Assembly: GCF_017794965.1 (NCBI RefSeq)
Contig: NZ_CP051240.1
Span: 124,001 to 188,000 of the forward strand
Direction of reading: 5' to 3'
Length of the DNA: 64,000 bases
Origin: Alcanivorax sp.
GTDB lineage: Bacteria > Pseudomonadota > Gammaproteobacteria > Pseudomonadales > Alcanivoracaceae
Made by a program: the position numbers and the translations under genes. Each line of letters opens with the position of its first letter. Position 1 is the stretch's first letter. The notes beneath the pieces are model-generated. The model worked only from the letters and a program-made list of their open reading frames with translations, had not been told where the DNA came from and did not search any database. Positions 27,401-36,105 of this stretch are shown here, piece by piece.

Positions 27401-28318
27401 ATGGCCCTGACGGATTCTGGAGTAGATGCGATGACACAGGAACAGGCTGTATTGGGACCGGATTCCCTGATGTGGAAATATTTTGGTGATGCGCGGGTGC
27501 TGTTTCTGCTGCCCAGCACCACCACCGTACAGGTGGCCCACCCGGGCATCGGCGCCGGTGTGGAAGAACATTCTGCCTACAAGGAAGATCCCTGGGGGCG
27601 TGCTGAGCGTTCGCTTGCCCTGCTCTGGCCGGTGCTCTACAACACCGAGGCAGGGGTGAGGGATTTCGGCACCCGTCTGCGCGAGATGCACCGCGATATC
27701 AAGGGCACCGACTTCAACGGCAAGAAGTACCATGCCCTCAACCCGGAGCTGTATACCTGGGTTCATATCACCACCTACTACGGCATGATCTATCTGGCTG
27801 AGTTCAACGGCGATCATCTGAGCGAAGCTGACAAGCAGCAGCTGTACCAGGAGTGGCTGCAGTTTGGTCGCCAGATGGGCATCCGCGACAAGGACATGCC
27901 GGCCACCACCGACGAATACTGGGCGTATCTGGATGACACCATCCGCAACCGCCTGCAGGTGAACCCGGCCACCGAGTATGTGGAACACCGGGGTCACTAC
28001 ACCGGTCAGCCCAAGCACCCCAAGACCACCATGTCGGACCGTCAGTGGCGCATCTACCAGTACTTCATGGGCTCGCTGACCTGGCACCTGAAGAAGGGCT
28101 TTTACCCACCGGCTTACCGGGAAGTGTTCGGCATTCGCTGGACCTGGCTGGACCAGCTGGGTTTCAAGCTGATCGGTGGCGTAATGCGCGCCCTGTGGCC
28201 CTTGCTGGACGAAAACAAACGCTGGGTGCCAGAAGCCTGGCGCGCCATCAAGGATGCCCGCGAGCATCCGGAAAACTATGGTGGTGAAGTGGGAGAAGGT
28301 CTGGCCAAGCCTGGTTGA
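27401..28318 (+). CDS. DUF2236 oxygenase-like protein, second copy
   Basis: 305 residues of the short MpaB/DUF2236 type: 'PDSLMWKYFGDARVLFLLPSTTTVQVAHPGIGAGVEEHS' at the N-terminus and 'LNPELYTWVHITTYYGMIYLAEF' in the middle, where the WVH histidine is the conserved candidate haem ligand. It differs clearly from the Lcp-like protein 175 bp upstream, so the pair is not a recent duplication. GAGGAAAGGG precedes ATG 27401. Likely read with or parallel to its neighbour; a terminator follows. Confidence 0.82.
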   Translation: MALTDSGVDAMTQEQAVLGPDSLMWKYFGDARVLFLLPSTTTVQVAHPGIGAGVEEHSAYKEDPWGRAERSLALLWPVLYNTEAGVRDFGTRLREMHRDIKGTDFNGKKYHALNPELYTWVHITTYYGMIYLAEFNGDHLSEADKQQLYQEWLQFGRQMGIRDKDMPATTDEYWAYLDDTIRNRLQVNPATEYVEHRGHYTGQPKHPKTTMSDRQWRIYQYFMGSLTWHLKKGFYPPAYREVFGIRWTWLDQLGFKLIGGVMRALWPLLDENKRWVPEAWRAIKDAREHPENYGGEVGEGLAKPG

Positions 28319-28350
28319 TGCTGCCCGCTTGACGCTGAAGTGACGCAACA

Positions 28351-28375
28351 AGCCCCGTAATCACGGGGCTTTTTT
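28351..28375 (+). terminator. Rho-independent terminator
   Basis: AGCCCCGT (28351-28358) pairs with ACGGGGCT (28363-28370), followed by a T-run. It ends the second DUF2236 gene 33 bp after the stop. Confidence 0.93.
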
Positions 28376-28495
28376 GTGGTTCAGCGTGGGTGTACGTGAC
28401 GGGGCAGGAGGTTTCGTTGCCTGGCGGGGCATTTTCGTCCGGGCTGACGGTAGGGTAGTCTTGTTGTGAAAATTGCATACAGGGAAGGGTTCAGG

Positions 28496-29002
28496 ATGAA
28501 AACGTTATTCCTGACAGGTCTGCTGGCATTGCTCAGTGTGTCTGCGCATGCGGAGTGGTCGTTGGGGCAATACCATGGTCATCCCTATGCCGGTGAGCAC
28601 GGCCTCCATGATGGCGCTGCCAAGTTTGCAGTGGGCATGCTGTGCAAGCAGGAAAGTGAACAGCCCGCCTATGTGCTGGCTCACCGGCGCTTTGTCACTG
28701 CCGGTGGACCGGGCACCGATCTGGCCAGCCAGTTTGAAGCCGGTGAGGTGGCCCGGGAGTTTTATGTGGATGGCGTGCCCTATGGTGACGTGGGACCTCG
28801 CTACGGGGAGCATGATGCGAGCAACCATCTGTTGATCTTTGCCAGTGCGGTTTCGCTGAACTCGCCGATCATCAAGGCGCTGCGCAAGGGGGCGACCCTG
28901 GAGGTGGTGTACCTGGATCAGGAAGGGAGTGCCCTGTATGTATCGGATTTCTCCCTCAAGGGGTCCGCGGCCGCCATTGATCAGGTAGCGTGCCCGGACT
29001 GA
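28496..29002 (+). CDS. Periplasmic protein of unknown function
   Basis: 168 residues with a strong signal peptide (MKTLFLTGLLALLSVSAHA), then a mature domain with no family I recognise. It contains one Cys and alternating strands ('KFAVGMLCKQESEQPAYVLAHRRFV', 'ATLEVVYLDQEGSALYVSDFSLKGSAAAIDQV'), the style of small periplasmic beta proteins. ATG 28496 gives the right signal peptide; the frame open from 28466 does not. It stands between a terminator and an MBL gene. Confidence 0.7.
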   Translation: MKTLFLTGLLALLSVSAHAEWSLGQYHGHPYAGEHGLHDGAAKFAVGMLCKQESEQPAYVLAHRRFVTAGGPGTDLASQFEAGEVAREFYVDGVPYGDVGPRYGEHDASNHLLIFASAVSLNSPIIKALRKGATLEVVYLDQEGSALYVSDFSLKGSAAAIDQVACPD

Positions 29003-29082
29003 ACCCCTCGCCACTTTGGTCGGCTGTGGTGACCGGCAGGGCAAAGGTATAGTGTGGCTTCGCTGTTGTCCGGAGCCACGTC

Positions 29083-30039
29083 ATGACCTTTCAGCAATAT
29101 CACCCACTACCGTTTGGTATTACCCGCATTGATACCGCCATGGTCCATGAGGAGCTGGCAGCCTGCTACCTGATGGAGGCGGATGGCGCGTGCGCCATCA
29201 TCGAGACCGGCACCCATCACACCGTGCCGTTGATCCTGGCCTTGCTGGATGAGAAGGGGATTGATCGCCGTACCGTCCAGTACGTGATTGCTACCCATGT
29301 GCATCTGGATCATGCCGGTGGTGTGGGCGGACTGATGGCCGCGTTGCCTGAGGCTACCCTGCTGATTCACCCACGCGGCGCACGCCATATGATCGATCCT
29401 TCAAAGCTCAAGGCCGGCGCCACGGCGGTATATGGCGAGGCCGCATTTGCCGAGCTCTACGGTGATATCATCCCGGTGGATGAACACCGGGTGCGCATCA
29501 TGGACGATGGCGACGCGGTGATGCTGGCCGATCGCGAGCTGGTGTTCTATGACACCCCGGGCCATGCCCGCCATCATTTCTGTGTCCATGATCCTCTCTC
29601 GAAAGGCCTGTTCACCGGGGATACCTTCGGCCTGTCCTATCCTTCTCTGGTGACGGATAACGGCCCCTTTATCCTGCCCACCACTACGCCCGTGCAGTTT
29701 GATCCGCCTGCCTTGAAGGCTTCCATCCGCAAATTGCTGTCCTTGAACCCGGAGCGCATGTTCCTGACGCATTACGGGATGCTGGAAGATCCTGAGGAGC
29801 CGGGCCAACGACTGTTGGCCATGGTGGATGACTATGTGGCGCTGGCAGAGCAGGCAGCCAGCGGTGACAGCGAAGGGCTGATGGCCCGGCTGGAGTTGTC
29901 ATTGCGGGACTACCTGTTCGGCAAGGCCCGCCAACATGGCGTGGCACTGTCCGATGAGGCGCTTGAGGGCGTGCTGGGGTTTGATATCAATCTGAACAGC
30001 CAGGGGCTGAAAGTGTGGATTGAACAGCGCCAGTCCTGA
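29083..30039 (+). CDS. Metallo-beta-lactamase fold hydrolase
   Basis: 318 residues. The di-metal site THVHLDH (His72, His74, Asp76, His77), the second-shell 'DTPGHARHHF' histidine and 'GDTFGLSYPSL' aspartate are all in place. The C-terminal third (about 230-318) is a helical extension. The family covers thiolesterases, lactonases and others, and the sequence does not decide between them. It stands alone, with 263 bp after it before the PF10118 paralogue; I see no gene in that gap. Confidence 0.87.
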   Translation: MTFQQYHPLPFGITRIDTAMVHEELAACYLMEADGACAIIETGTHHTVPLILALLDEKGIDRRTVQYVIATHVHLDHAGGVGGLMAALPEATLLIHPRGARHMIDPSKLKAGATAVYGEAAFAELYGDIIPVDEHRVRIMDDGDAVMLADRELVFYDTPGHARHHFCVHDPLSKGLFTGDTFGLSYPSLVTDNGPFILPTTTPVQFDPPALKASIRKLLSLNPERMFLTHYGMLEDPEEPGQRLLAMVDDYVALAEQAASGDSEGLMARLELSLRDYLFGKARQHGVALSDEALEGVLGFDINLNSQGLKVWIEQRQS

Positions 30040-30302
30040 GGCCTCGGGTGAGGATTGTCTGCTCTGTTACCAGAGGCTCGAATCGCACTCTTTCCATTCA
30101 AACCCCGGCCATGAGTCTGTGCCATGCCTTGCTTTGGAGCGGGGCGGCTCGGGGTTTGGGTGCCCCATGTTCAACCCGTCACGCCCGGCCCAAAATGATC
30201 GGCGAATGACGCGACATGACCTCGAGCGCACACTGCATGCAAGGCATATTTCCTGAGGTAGGTGTTTTGCGACGGTCCGGATAGCAACAGCGTGGAGGCA
30301 AC

Positions 30303-31133
30303 ATGACCGCACAAGCCCGTCTGAACAAGGCCATTGATATCACGGTGCGAAAGCTTTCTCTGCGGCCCGGGAAGGATATCGACCGCCATTTTCACAGTGG
30401 TGACTCATTTCTGAGTGCCTTCTTTGCCGCCATGAGCAGTGTGTTCCCGGATGGCGAGCGTTTCTTTATTGATTCGGTGCGGCATTACCAAGATCAGCTG
30501 GACGATCCTGAATTGGTACTGCATGTCCGCCGTTTCATTGGCCAGGAAGCGCACCACGGACAAGAGCATGAGGCATTCAATCAATGGCTGACAGACAAGG
30601 GATACCCGGTGGGCGAGACGCTGCGGCGTTTGTCTGAGGGGCTGTCGGCGGCGCGCCAGCGCCTGTCCGCGCGTCAGCAGCTGGCCATGACGCTGGCGCT
30701 GGAGCACTTCACCGCCATTATGGCCCACCAGTTCCTGACCATGCCGGAGCTTTCGGAGAAGATGCATCCGGAAATTCGTGAACTGTTCATCTGGCATGCG
30801 GTGGAGGAAACCGAGCACAAGGCTGTGGCATTCGATGTCTACCAGAGTGTCGATGGAGGCTACTGGAACCGGGTGCTGATTATGCTGCAGGTGACCCTGA
30901 TGTTCTGGATTGCGATCAGCCGAATAACCTGGCGCAATCTGAAAAGCGAAGGTAACGCTTCACTGGGCCGGATGATGCGAGGCTACTGGTGGCTGCTGGC
31001 CAAGCCGGGGCCGCTGCGCAAGCTGCTGCCAGAGTACCTGGATTATTTTCGCCCTGGATTTCACCCCTGGGATCAGGATAACCGCGAATTGATTCGGCCA
31101 TTGCAGGCCCGCATGGCCAAATATGAGATATAA
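30303..31133 (+). CDS. PF10118 metal-dependent hydrolase-like protein, paralogue
   Basis: 276 residues, clearly homologous to the protein at 22813-23706 (ERFFIDSVRHYQDQ, RRFIGQEAHHGQEHEAFN, ALEHFTAIMAHQFL, IWHAVEETEHKAVAFDVYQS). All ferritin-like Glu/His ligands are kept. A short hydrophobic helix (VLIMLQVTLMFWIAIS) near residue 200 may rest on the membrane, as in the paralogue. It lacks the 20-residue N-terminal part of the other copy. Followed by a terminator, so monocistronic. Confidence 0.85.
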   Translation: MTAQARLNKAIDITVRKLSLRPGKDIDRHFHSGDSFLSAFFAAMSSVFPDGERFFIDSVRHYQDQLDDPELVLHVRRFIGQEAHHGQEHEAFNQWLTDKGYPVGETLRRLSEGLSAARQRLSARQQLAMTLALEHFTAIMAHQFLTMPELSEKMHPEIRELFIWHAVEETEHKAVAFDVYQSVDGGYWNRVLIMLQVTLMFWIAISRITWRNLKSEGNASLGRMMRGYWWLLAKPGPLRKLLPEYLDYFRPGFHPWDQDNRELIRPLQARMAKYEI

Positions 31134-31180
31134 AGCATTCACAGGTGACCGGTGTGCGCTACCAGTCATTAATGATGAAG

Positions 31181-31203
31181 GCCCGCTCCCGCGGGCTTTT
31201 TTT
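31181..31203 (+). terminator. Rho-independent terminator
   Basis: GCCCGC (31181-31186) with GCGGGC (31191-31196), a four-base loop and a seven-T run; ends the PF10118 gene. Confidence 0.9.
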
Positions 31204-31269
31204 GTGTGTCTCGGCAGAGGGTTTGGGTTGCTATACTGTGGCTTTGATTTTTCCTGAACGGATTTTTGT

Positions 31270-33072
31270 ATGCGTGGCCTGAGCCAGGATATAAACCCCA
31301 AGCCCATCGACTGGTCCGTACTCAAAACCCTGTTTCCCTACCTGCTGGAATTTCGTACCCGGATTGCCCTGGCGGTGGGGTGTCTGGTGCTGGCCAAGCT
31401 GGCCAGTGTGGGCTTGCCGTTTATCCTCAAGCACATCGTTGATGACCTGGATGCGGACGGCACCAGCCAGCTGATTACCCTGCCGTTGGGCTTGCTGTTG
31501 GCCTATGGGGTGGTGCGGTTTTCCAATGTGCTGTTTGGCGAATTGCGTGACACCTTGTTTGGCCGTGTTACCGAGCGGGCCATGCGCCGGGTGGGGCTGA
31601 AAGTGTTCCGTCACCTGCATGCCCTGGATCTGGATTTTCATCTCAACCGTCGCACCGGTGGTCTGTCCCGGGATATCGAGCGGGGTACCAACGGCATCAG
31701 CTTCCTTCTCCGTTTCATGGTATTCAACATCCTGCCCACCTTGCTGGAAATCGGCATGGTGATCGGGCTGCTGCTGTGGAATTACGATGTCTGGTTTGCG
31801 TTGATTGTGGTGATGTCTGTTGTCGCCTATGTGGGCTTTTCGGTTTATGCCACTGAGTGGCGGCTGGCCTTTATTCGCGAAGCCAACCAGGCCGAATCGT
31901 CCAGTAGTACCCGTGCTATCGACAGCCTGCTCAATTATGAAACGGTGAAGTATTTCACCAATGAACATTTCGAGGCAGACAACTACGACGAGAATCTGGC
32001 GCGCTGGGAGGAGGCGCGGCGCAAGAATCGCCTGTCACTCTTTGCGCTTAACGGTGGCCAGTCACTGATCATTGCGGCAGCCATGACCACGGCCATGGTG
32101 CTGGCGGCGGTGGAGGTCACAAATGAGTCGATGACGCTGGGTGACTTTGTGCTCATCAATGCCTTCATGATGCAGGTGTTCATGCCGCTGAACTTTCTCG
32201 GTTTTGTCTACCGGGAAATGAAAGGGGCCATGACCAACATCGAGAACATGTTTGCGATTCTGGCGGTGGCACCGAAGGTGGTCGACGAGGATGATGCCGG
32301 TGAGCTTAAGGTGACCCGGGGTGAAATCCGTTTTGAGGATGTGCATTTCGGTTATGGCGACAGTCGGGAAATTATTGCTGGTGTCAGTTTTACCGTGCCG
32401 TCAAGGCAGAAGGTGGCTATTGTGGGCAGCAGCGGTGCCGGCAAGTCTACCCTGTTCAAGTTACTGTTCCGGTTTTATGACCCGGCCAGTGGGGATATCA
32501 GTATTGATGGCCAGTCGATTCGTAACGTAAGCCAGGCATCCTTGCGCGGAAGCATTGGTGTGGTGCCCCAGGACACGGTGCTGTTCAATACCAGTATCTT
32601 CGAGAATGTGCGCTACGGACGTATCGATGCCACGGATGAGGAAGTCCGTGAGGCCATCCGCCTTGCCTACCTGTCCGACTTTATCGCTTCGCTGCCGAAA
32701 GGGGAGGCCACCATGGTGGGGGAAAGGGGGCTGAAACTGTCAGGTGGAGAGAAGCAGCGGGTGTCCATCGCTCGTGCCTTGCTCAAGCACCCGCCGATCA
32801 TGGTATTCGACGAAGCGACGTCATCACTGGACAGCCATTCCGAGAAGATTATTCTCAAGGCGATCCGTGAAATTTCCCATCAGCAGACCACACTGGTCAT
32901 TGCCCATCGCCTCTCTACCATCATGGATGCGGATCGCATTATTGTGCTGGACAAGGGTCGGGTGGCCGAGCAGGGAGGCCATGCCGAGCTGCTGGCCAAG
33001 GGCGGGCTCTATGCCCATCTCTGGGAAGTCCAGCAGCATGAGCAGGCTGCTCCAGCCGGAAAAATGGATTGA
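31270..33072 (+). CDS. ABC transporter of the Atm1/HMT1 heavy-metal family
   Basis: A 600-residue half-transporter fusing a six-helix membrane domain (about 1-320) and an ATPase domain (about 340-590) with Walker A GSSGAGKST, Q-loop, signature LSGGEKQR, Walker B IMVFDEATSSLD and H-loop IAHRLST. Motifs 'DRGTNGISFLLRFMVFNILPTLLEI' and 'LLNYETVKYF' are typical of Atm1/HMT1, which exports glutathione-bound sulphur or metal species. It lies directly before the glutathione S-transferase YghU gene, a fitting neighbour. Confidence 0.93.
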   Translation: MRGLSQDINPKPIDWSVLKTLFPYLLEFRTRIALAVGCLVLAKLASVGLPFILKHIVDDLDADGTSQLITLPLGLLLAYGVVRFSNVLFGELRDTLFGRVTERAMRRVGLKVFRHLHALDLDFHLNRRTGGLSRDIERGTNGISFLLRFMVFNILPTLLEIGMVIGLLLWNYDVWFALIVVMSVVAYVGFSVYATEWRLAFIREANQAESSSSTRAIDSLLNYETVKYFTNEHFEADNYDENLARWEEARRKNRLSLFALNGGQSLIIAAAMTTAMVLAAVEVTNESMTLGDFVLINAFMMQVFMPLNFLGFVYREMKGAMTNIENMFAILAVAPKVVDEDDAGELKVTRGEIRFEDVHFGYGDSREIIAGVSFTVPSRQKVAIVGSSGAGKSTLFKLLFRFYDPASGDISIDGQSIRNVSQASLRGSIGVVPQDTVLFNTSIFENVRYGRIDATDEEVREAIRLAYLSDFIASLPKGEATMVGERGLKLSGGEKQRVSIARALLKHPPIMVFDEATSSLDSHSEKIILKAIREISHQQTTLVIAHRLSTIMDADRIIVLDKGRVAEQGGHAELLAKGGLYAHLWEVQQHEQAAPAGKMD

Positions 33073-33167
33073 ATCAGTTGAAGGGTTTGTGCTGATTTTT
33101 CAGCTTGTTTCGCCGCAATACGGTATCCATAGTGGGTATCCATATTGATAAGGGCCCGGAGCGCTTC

Positions 33168-34040
33168 ATGACTGATGATACCTATACCCCGCCGAAAGTC
33201 TGGACATGGGATAAGGAAAGCGGTGGCAAATTCGCCAACATCAACCGCCCCATTGCCGGCCCCACCCATGACAAGGCGTTGCAGGTGGGGAAACACCCAC
33301 TACAGCTTTACTCTCTGGCCACCCCCAATGGGGTGAAAGTCACGGTGATGTTGGAAGAGCTGCTGGAGAAAGGCCATCAGGGTGCCGAGTACGACGCCTG
33401 GCTGATCAACATCCAGAATGGCGACCAGTTTGGTAGTGGCTTTGTGGACGTGAACCCCAACTCCAAGATCCCGGCGCTGATGGATCACAGCGTGGAGCCG
33501 CCGAGAAGAGTCTTCGAGTCCGGCAGTATTCTGTTGTATCTGGCAGAGAAGTTCGGCGAGTTTCTGCCCGCAGAACCCGGAGCGCGTACCGAAGTCATGA
33601 ACTGGCTGTTCTGGCAGATGGGCAGCGCGCCCATGCTGGGTGGCGGCTTTGGCCACTTCTACGCCTATGCGCCGGAGAAATACGAGTACCCGATCAACCG
33701 CTACACCATGGAAATCAAGCGGCAGCTGGATGTGCTGGATCGCCAGCTGGCGGACAACGAGTACATTGCCGGTAGCGAATACTCTATTGCCGATATGGCC
33801 ATCTGGCCCTGGTATGGAGCGTTGGTGACCAACAAGGTGTACGAGGCGGCGGAGTTTATCGAGGCGCACACCTACACCAATGTGTTGCGCTGGACTCACC
33901 AGATTGCCGAACGCCCGGCAGTCAAGCGAGGTCGTATGGTCAATCGCGCCTGGGGTGAGCCTTCCAGTCAGTTGTGGGAGCGTCACGAGGCCAGTGATTT
34001 CGAACTCAAAACACTGGATAAACTGCAATCTGCTGAGTAA
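33168..34040 (+). CDS. yghU: Glutathione S-transferase-like disulphide-bond reductase YghU
   Basis: 290 residues, very close to E. coli YghU over its full length (TPPKVWTWDKESGGKFANINRPIAGPTH, VGKHPLQLYSLATPNGVKVTVMLEELL, VNPNSKIPALMDHS, RVFESGSILLYLAEKFGEFLP, MNWLFWQMG). It has a GST N-terminal thioredoxin fold and C-terminal helical domain, with disulphide reductase activity on glutathione-linked substrates. ATG 33168 matches the family start; the upstream frame from 33105 is an extension artefact. It follows the Atm1-type gene by 95 bp. Confidence 0.95.
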   Translation: MTDDTYTPPKVWTWDKESGGKFANINRPIAGPTHDKALQVGKHPLQLYSLATPNGVKVTVMLEELLEKGHQGAEYDAWLINIQNGDQFGSGFVDVNPNSKIPALMDHSVEPPRRVFESGSILLYLAEKFGEFLPAEPGARTEVMNWLFWQMGSAPMLGGGFGHFYAYAPEKYEYPINRYTMEIKRQLDVLDRQLADNEYIAGSEYSIADMAIWPWYGALVTNKVYEAAEFIEAHTYTNVLRWTHQIAERPAVKRGRMVNRAWGEPSSQLWERHEASDFELKTLDKLQSAE

Positions 34041-34052
34041 ATCTCTATAGAG

Positions 34053-34076
34053 CAGGCGGTCAGCTCTGGCCGCCTG
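34053..34076. terminator. Hairpin between convergent yghU and merR
   Basis: CAGGCGG (34053-34059) pairs with CCGCCTG (34070-34076). The hairpin overlaps the last codons of merR and starts 12 bp after the yghU stop. There is no strong T-run. Confidence 0.5.
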
Positions 34077-34491
34077 TTACGTTGTGGTCGTGTTGACACT
34101 GACCATGATCATTGAGCACTTCAATGACCCGGCATTCCCCTTCATGTCCGTGAGCACATTCCTTGATCATTCGATCCAGCTTATCGCGCAGGGCGGTGAG
34201 TGAGCGAATCCGTGCCTGCACCGCATCCCGGTGCCGTCGGGCGATGTTGTCGGCATGCTGGTGCGATGCGCTTAGCGCCAGCAGTTCACGAATATCATCC
34301 AGGGTAAAACCCAATTCCCGCCCATGGCGGATAAATTGCAGCCGGTCCCTGTGCTTCTGGTGGTAGCGGCGTTGCCCGCCCTCGCTGCGTGCCGGCTCTG
34401 GCATCAGCCCGATTTTTTCATAGTAGCGAATGGTTTCTATCTTGCAGCCGGTGTCCCGGCTCAGAACGCCGATGGAAAAAAGTGTGCTCAT
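34060..34491 (-). CDS. MerR-family metal-responsive regulator (ZntR-like)
   Basis: 143 residues with the MerR winged HTH (FSIGVLSRDTGCKIETIRYYEKIGLMPEPARSEGGQRRY) and a dimer helix. The C-terminal metal loop CAHGHEGECRVIEVLNDHGQCQHDH resembles ZntR, and it would sense Zn, Co or a similar ion. The likely target is the divergent DUF3703-CDF operon through the 19-bp-spacer promoter at 34775. A 266-bp MITE begins only 18 bp upstream of the start codon and separates the gene from that promoter. Confidence 0.92.
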   Translation of the reverse strand: MSTLFSIGVLSRDTGCKIETIRYYEKIGLMPEPARSEGGQRRYHQKHRDRLQFIRHGRELGFTLDDIRELLALSASHQHADNIARRHRDAVQARIRSLTALRDKLDRMIKECAHGHEGECRVIEVLNDHGQCQHDHNVTGGQS

Positions 34492-34508
34492 GTTGCCCTC
34501 CAGAGTTT

Positions 34509-34774
34509 GGGAGTCTCTGAATAACTCCTTGCGTACTCAGCGTGGCCTGAAGCGTGCAGCTGTTGTGTCTTGCCTCGATGGTCAGGGTGGTTCCCTTTCC
34601 GAGAGGCAAGGCGCAGCAGATGGGCGCTTCAGGCCGCGCCCTCCGGGTCTTCCAGGCTGGCCCGCACTCGTTGTTGCGCTTTTTTGATGGATGGACATAC
34701 ACCTTCAAAAGCGCGCCTAGATTGCGAACCAGCCTGAAAAGACTGAGTACGCAAGGAGTTATTCAGAGACTCCC
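34509..34774. mobile_element. MITE with perfect 32-bp terminal inverted repeats
   Basis: Left end 34509-34540 (starts GGGAGTCTCTGAATAACTCC) and right end 34743-34774 are perfect inverse copies over all 32 bases. The 266-bp element has no convincing ORF. It contains an inner hairpin: GGCCTGAAGCG (34544-34554) with CGCTTCAGGCC (34625-34635), plus shorter inner matches. Flanks give no obvious target duplication. It is best read as a non-autonomous element moved by a transposase coded elsewhere. Confidence 0.85.
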
Positions 34775-34805
34775 TTGAACCTGTAGTCACTATAGCTTTT
34801 TTAAT
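34775..34805 (+). promoter_or_regulatory. MerR-type promoter with 19-bp spacer
   Basis: -35 TTGAAC (34775-34780) and -10 TTTAAT (34800-34805) are 19 bp apart, the stretched spacing typical of MerR-activated promoters. Between them lies the dyad CTGTAG-TCA-CTATAG. It drives the DUF3703-CDF operon, and the MITE ends directly against the -35. Confidence 0.8.
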
Positions 34806-34836
34806 GGAGGCATGGGATAGCAGGAAGAGGTAGCCG

Positions 34837-35181
34837 ATGATGAACGAACAGCAGCAACAGGCCTTTGAGCAGGCGATGAACAGAGCCCGGCAGCTTTGCC
34901 AACAGGGGCGTTGGGGAGAGGCGTTCCCGTGGTTGGAGCGAGCGCATATCCTTGGCCAGCGCAGCACCATGGCACATGTGACCACTCACTGTTGGATGTT
35001 CAGGGTTGGCTGGCATCGGCGAGACTGGTCTGAAGTACGGGGCCAGTTGTTACGCATTCCGGCGGCCCTGCTGATGTCCCGTTTGTGGGTACCGGTGGGA
35101 AATACTGGCGGTGCCAACGTGAATCCACTGAAACCCTTGCCCCTGCCGGAGAACCTGAAAATGATCATGGAGAAACGCTGA
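34837..35181 (+). CDS. DUF3703 protein
   Basis: 114 residues. 'AFPWLERAHILGQRSTMAHVTTHCWMFRVGWHRRDWSEVRGQLLRIPAALLMSRLWVPVGNTGGANVNPLKPLPLPENL' is a complete DUF3703 domain. The family is almost always found next to cation-diffusion facilitators, and conserved His residues suggest metal handling. Its stop codon overlaps the CDF start (TGATG), so the two are translationally coupled. The promoter is the MerR-type one just upstream. Confidence 0.92.
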   Translation: MMNEQQQQAFEQAMNRARQLCQQGRWGEAFPWLERAHILGQRSTMAHVTTHCWMFRVGWHRRDWSEVRGQLLRIPAALLMSRLWVPVGNTGGANVNPLKPLPLPENLKMIMEKR

Positions 35182-36080
35182 TGCATGGACATCATCACGG
35201 CCATCATCATGGTGATGATGAGGGTAAGGCGATTGGTTTGGCCTTCTGGCTGAACTTCACGTTTACCATCATCGAGTTTGTGGGCGGCCTGATGGTCAAC
35301 TCGGTGGCGATCCTGTCCGACGCCGTGCATGACTTGGGTGATACCCTGGCCATTGGCATGGGCTGGGTGCTGGGCAAGACCAGTAAACGCAAGGCGGACG
35401 CCCGTTTCAGTTACGGTTATCAGCGGTTGTCAGTGCTGGCGGCGGTGATCAACGCCGTGGTGCTGATCGTGGGCTCGGTGTTCATCATCAGTGAGGCCGT
35501 GCCGCGGCTTTGGGCTCCGGAAATGCCTGATGCCACCGGGATGTTTGGGTTGGCGGTGCTGGGTGTGGTGGTGAATGGGCTGGGCGCCTGGCGGCTGTTA
35601 CGGCAATCCTCCATGAACGCCAGCATGATCCGCTGGCACTTGCTGGAAGATGTGCTGGGCTGGGTGGCAGTACTGATCGTGTCACTGGTGCTGATGGTCT
35701 GGGAAGTGCCGATTCTGGACCCGATCCTGTCCATCGGCTTTACCCTGTTTATCCTTTTCAATGTGGCACGCAACTTGTGGGCGTCACTGAAGGTGTTCCT
35801 GCAGGCTGTGCCTGCGGATGTGGATGTGCAGCAGCTGGTGTCCCAGCTGTGTGAGCCGGAGCAGGTAAACGGGGTGCATCATGTTCATGTCTGGAGTCTG
35901 GATGGTGAGCAGCATGTATTCAGTGCCCATGTGGAGTTGAAGGGCTCTCTGGATGTGGAGCAGGTACAGACATTGAAACAGCAGTTTCGGGCGCTGGTGC
36001 TGGATTTCGGCTTTGCCCACTCCACTATCGAGGTGGAGTGGCCGGGGGAGTCCTGCCGGCATGAGGATGTCGACGGCTGA
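35181..36080 (+). CDS. Cation diffusion facilitator metal efflux pump
   Basis: A 299-residue inner-membrane CDF transporter (CzcD/ZitB type) exporting Zn, Co or Cd by proton antiport. A His-rich N-terminus (MHGHHHGHHHGDD) precedes six TM helices. Transport-site residues Asp47, Asp51 (SDAVHDLGD, helix 2) and His153, Asp157 (WHLLEDVLG, helix 5) are present. A cytoplasmic C-terminal domain carries the HHVHVWSLDG strand. Part of the MerR-controlled operon with DUF3703. Confidence 0.95.
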   Translation: MHGHHHGHHHGDDEGKAIGLAFWLNFTFTIIEFVGGLMVNSVAILSDAVHDLGDTLAIGMGWVLGKTSKRKADARFSYGYQRLSVLAAVINAVVLIVGSVFIISEAVPRLWAPEMPDATGMFGLAVLGVVVNGLGAWRLLRQSSMNASMIRWHLLEDVLGWVAVLIVSLVLMVWEVPILDPILSIGFTLFILFNVARNLWASLKVFLQAVPADVDVQQLVSQLCEPEQVNGVHHVHVWSLDGEQHVFSAHVELKGSLDVEQVQTLKQQFRALVLDFGFAHSTIEVEWPGESCRHEDVDG

Positions 36081-36105
36081 GCGTGCGCGGGGTAGGCTGT
36101 GGGGC

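Noticed and set aside
30040..30302. Small protein in the gap before the second PF10118 gene
   Set aside because: The open frame at 30020-30256 overlaps the MBL gene, has no ribosome site and is rich in unlikely codons.
34554..34778. Open frames inside the MITE as a transposase remnant
   Set aside because: They are short, run into the terminal repeats and show no transposase motif.
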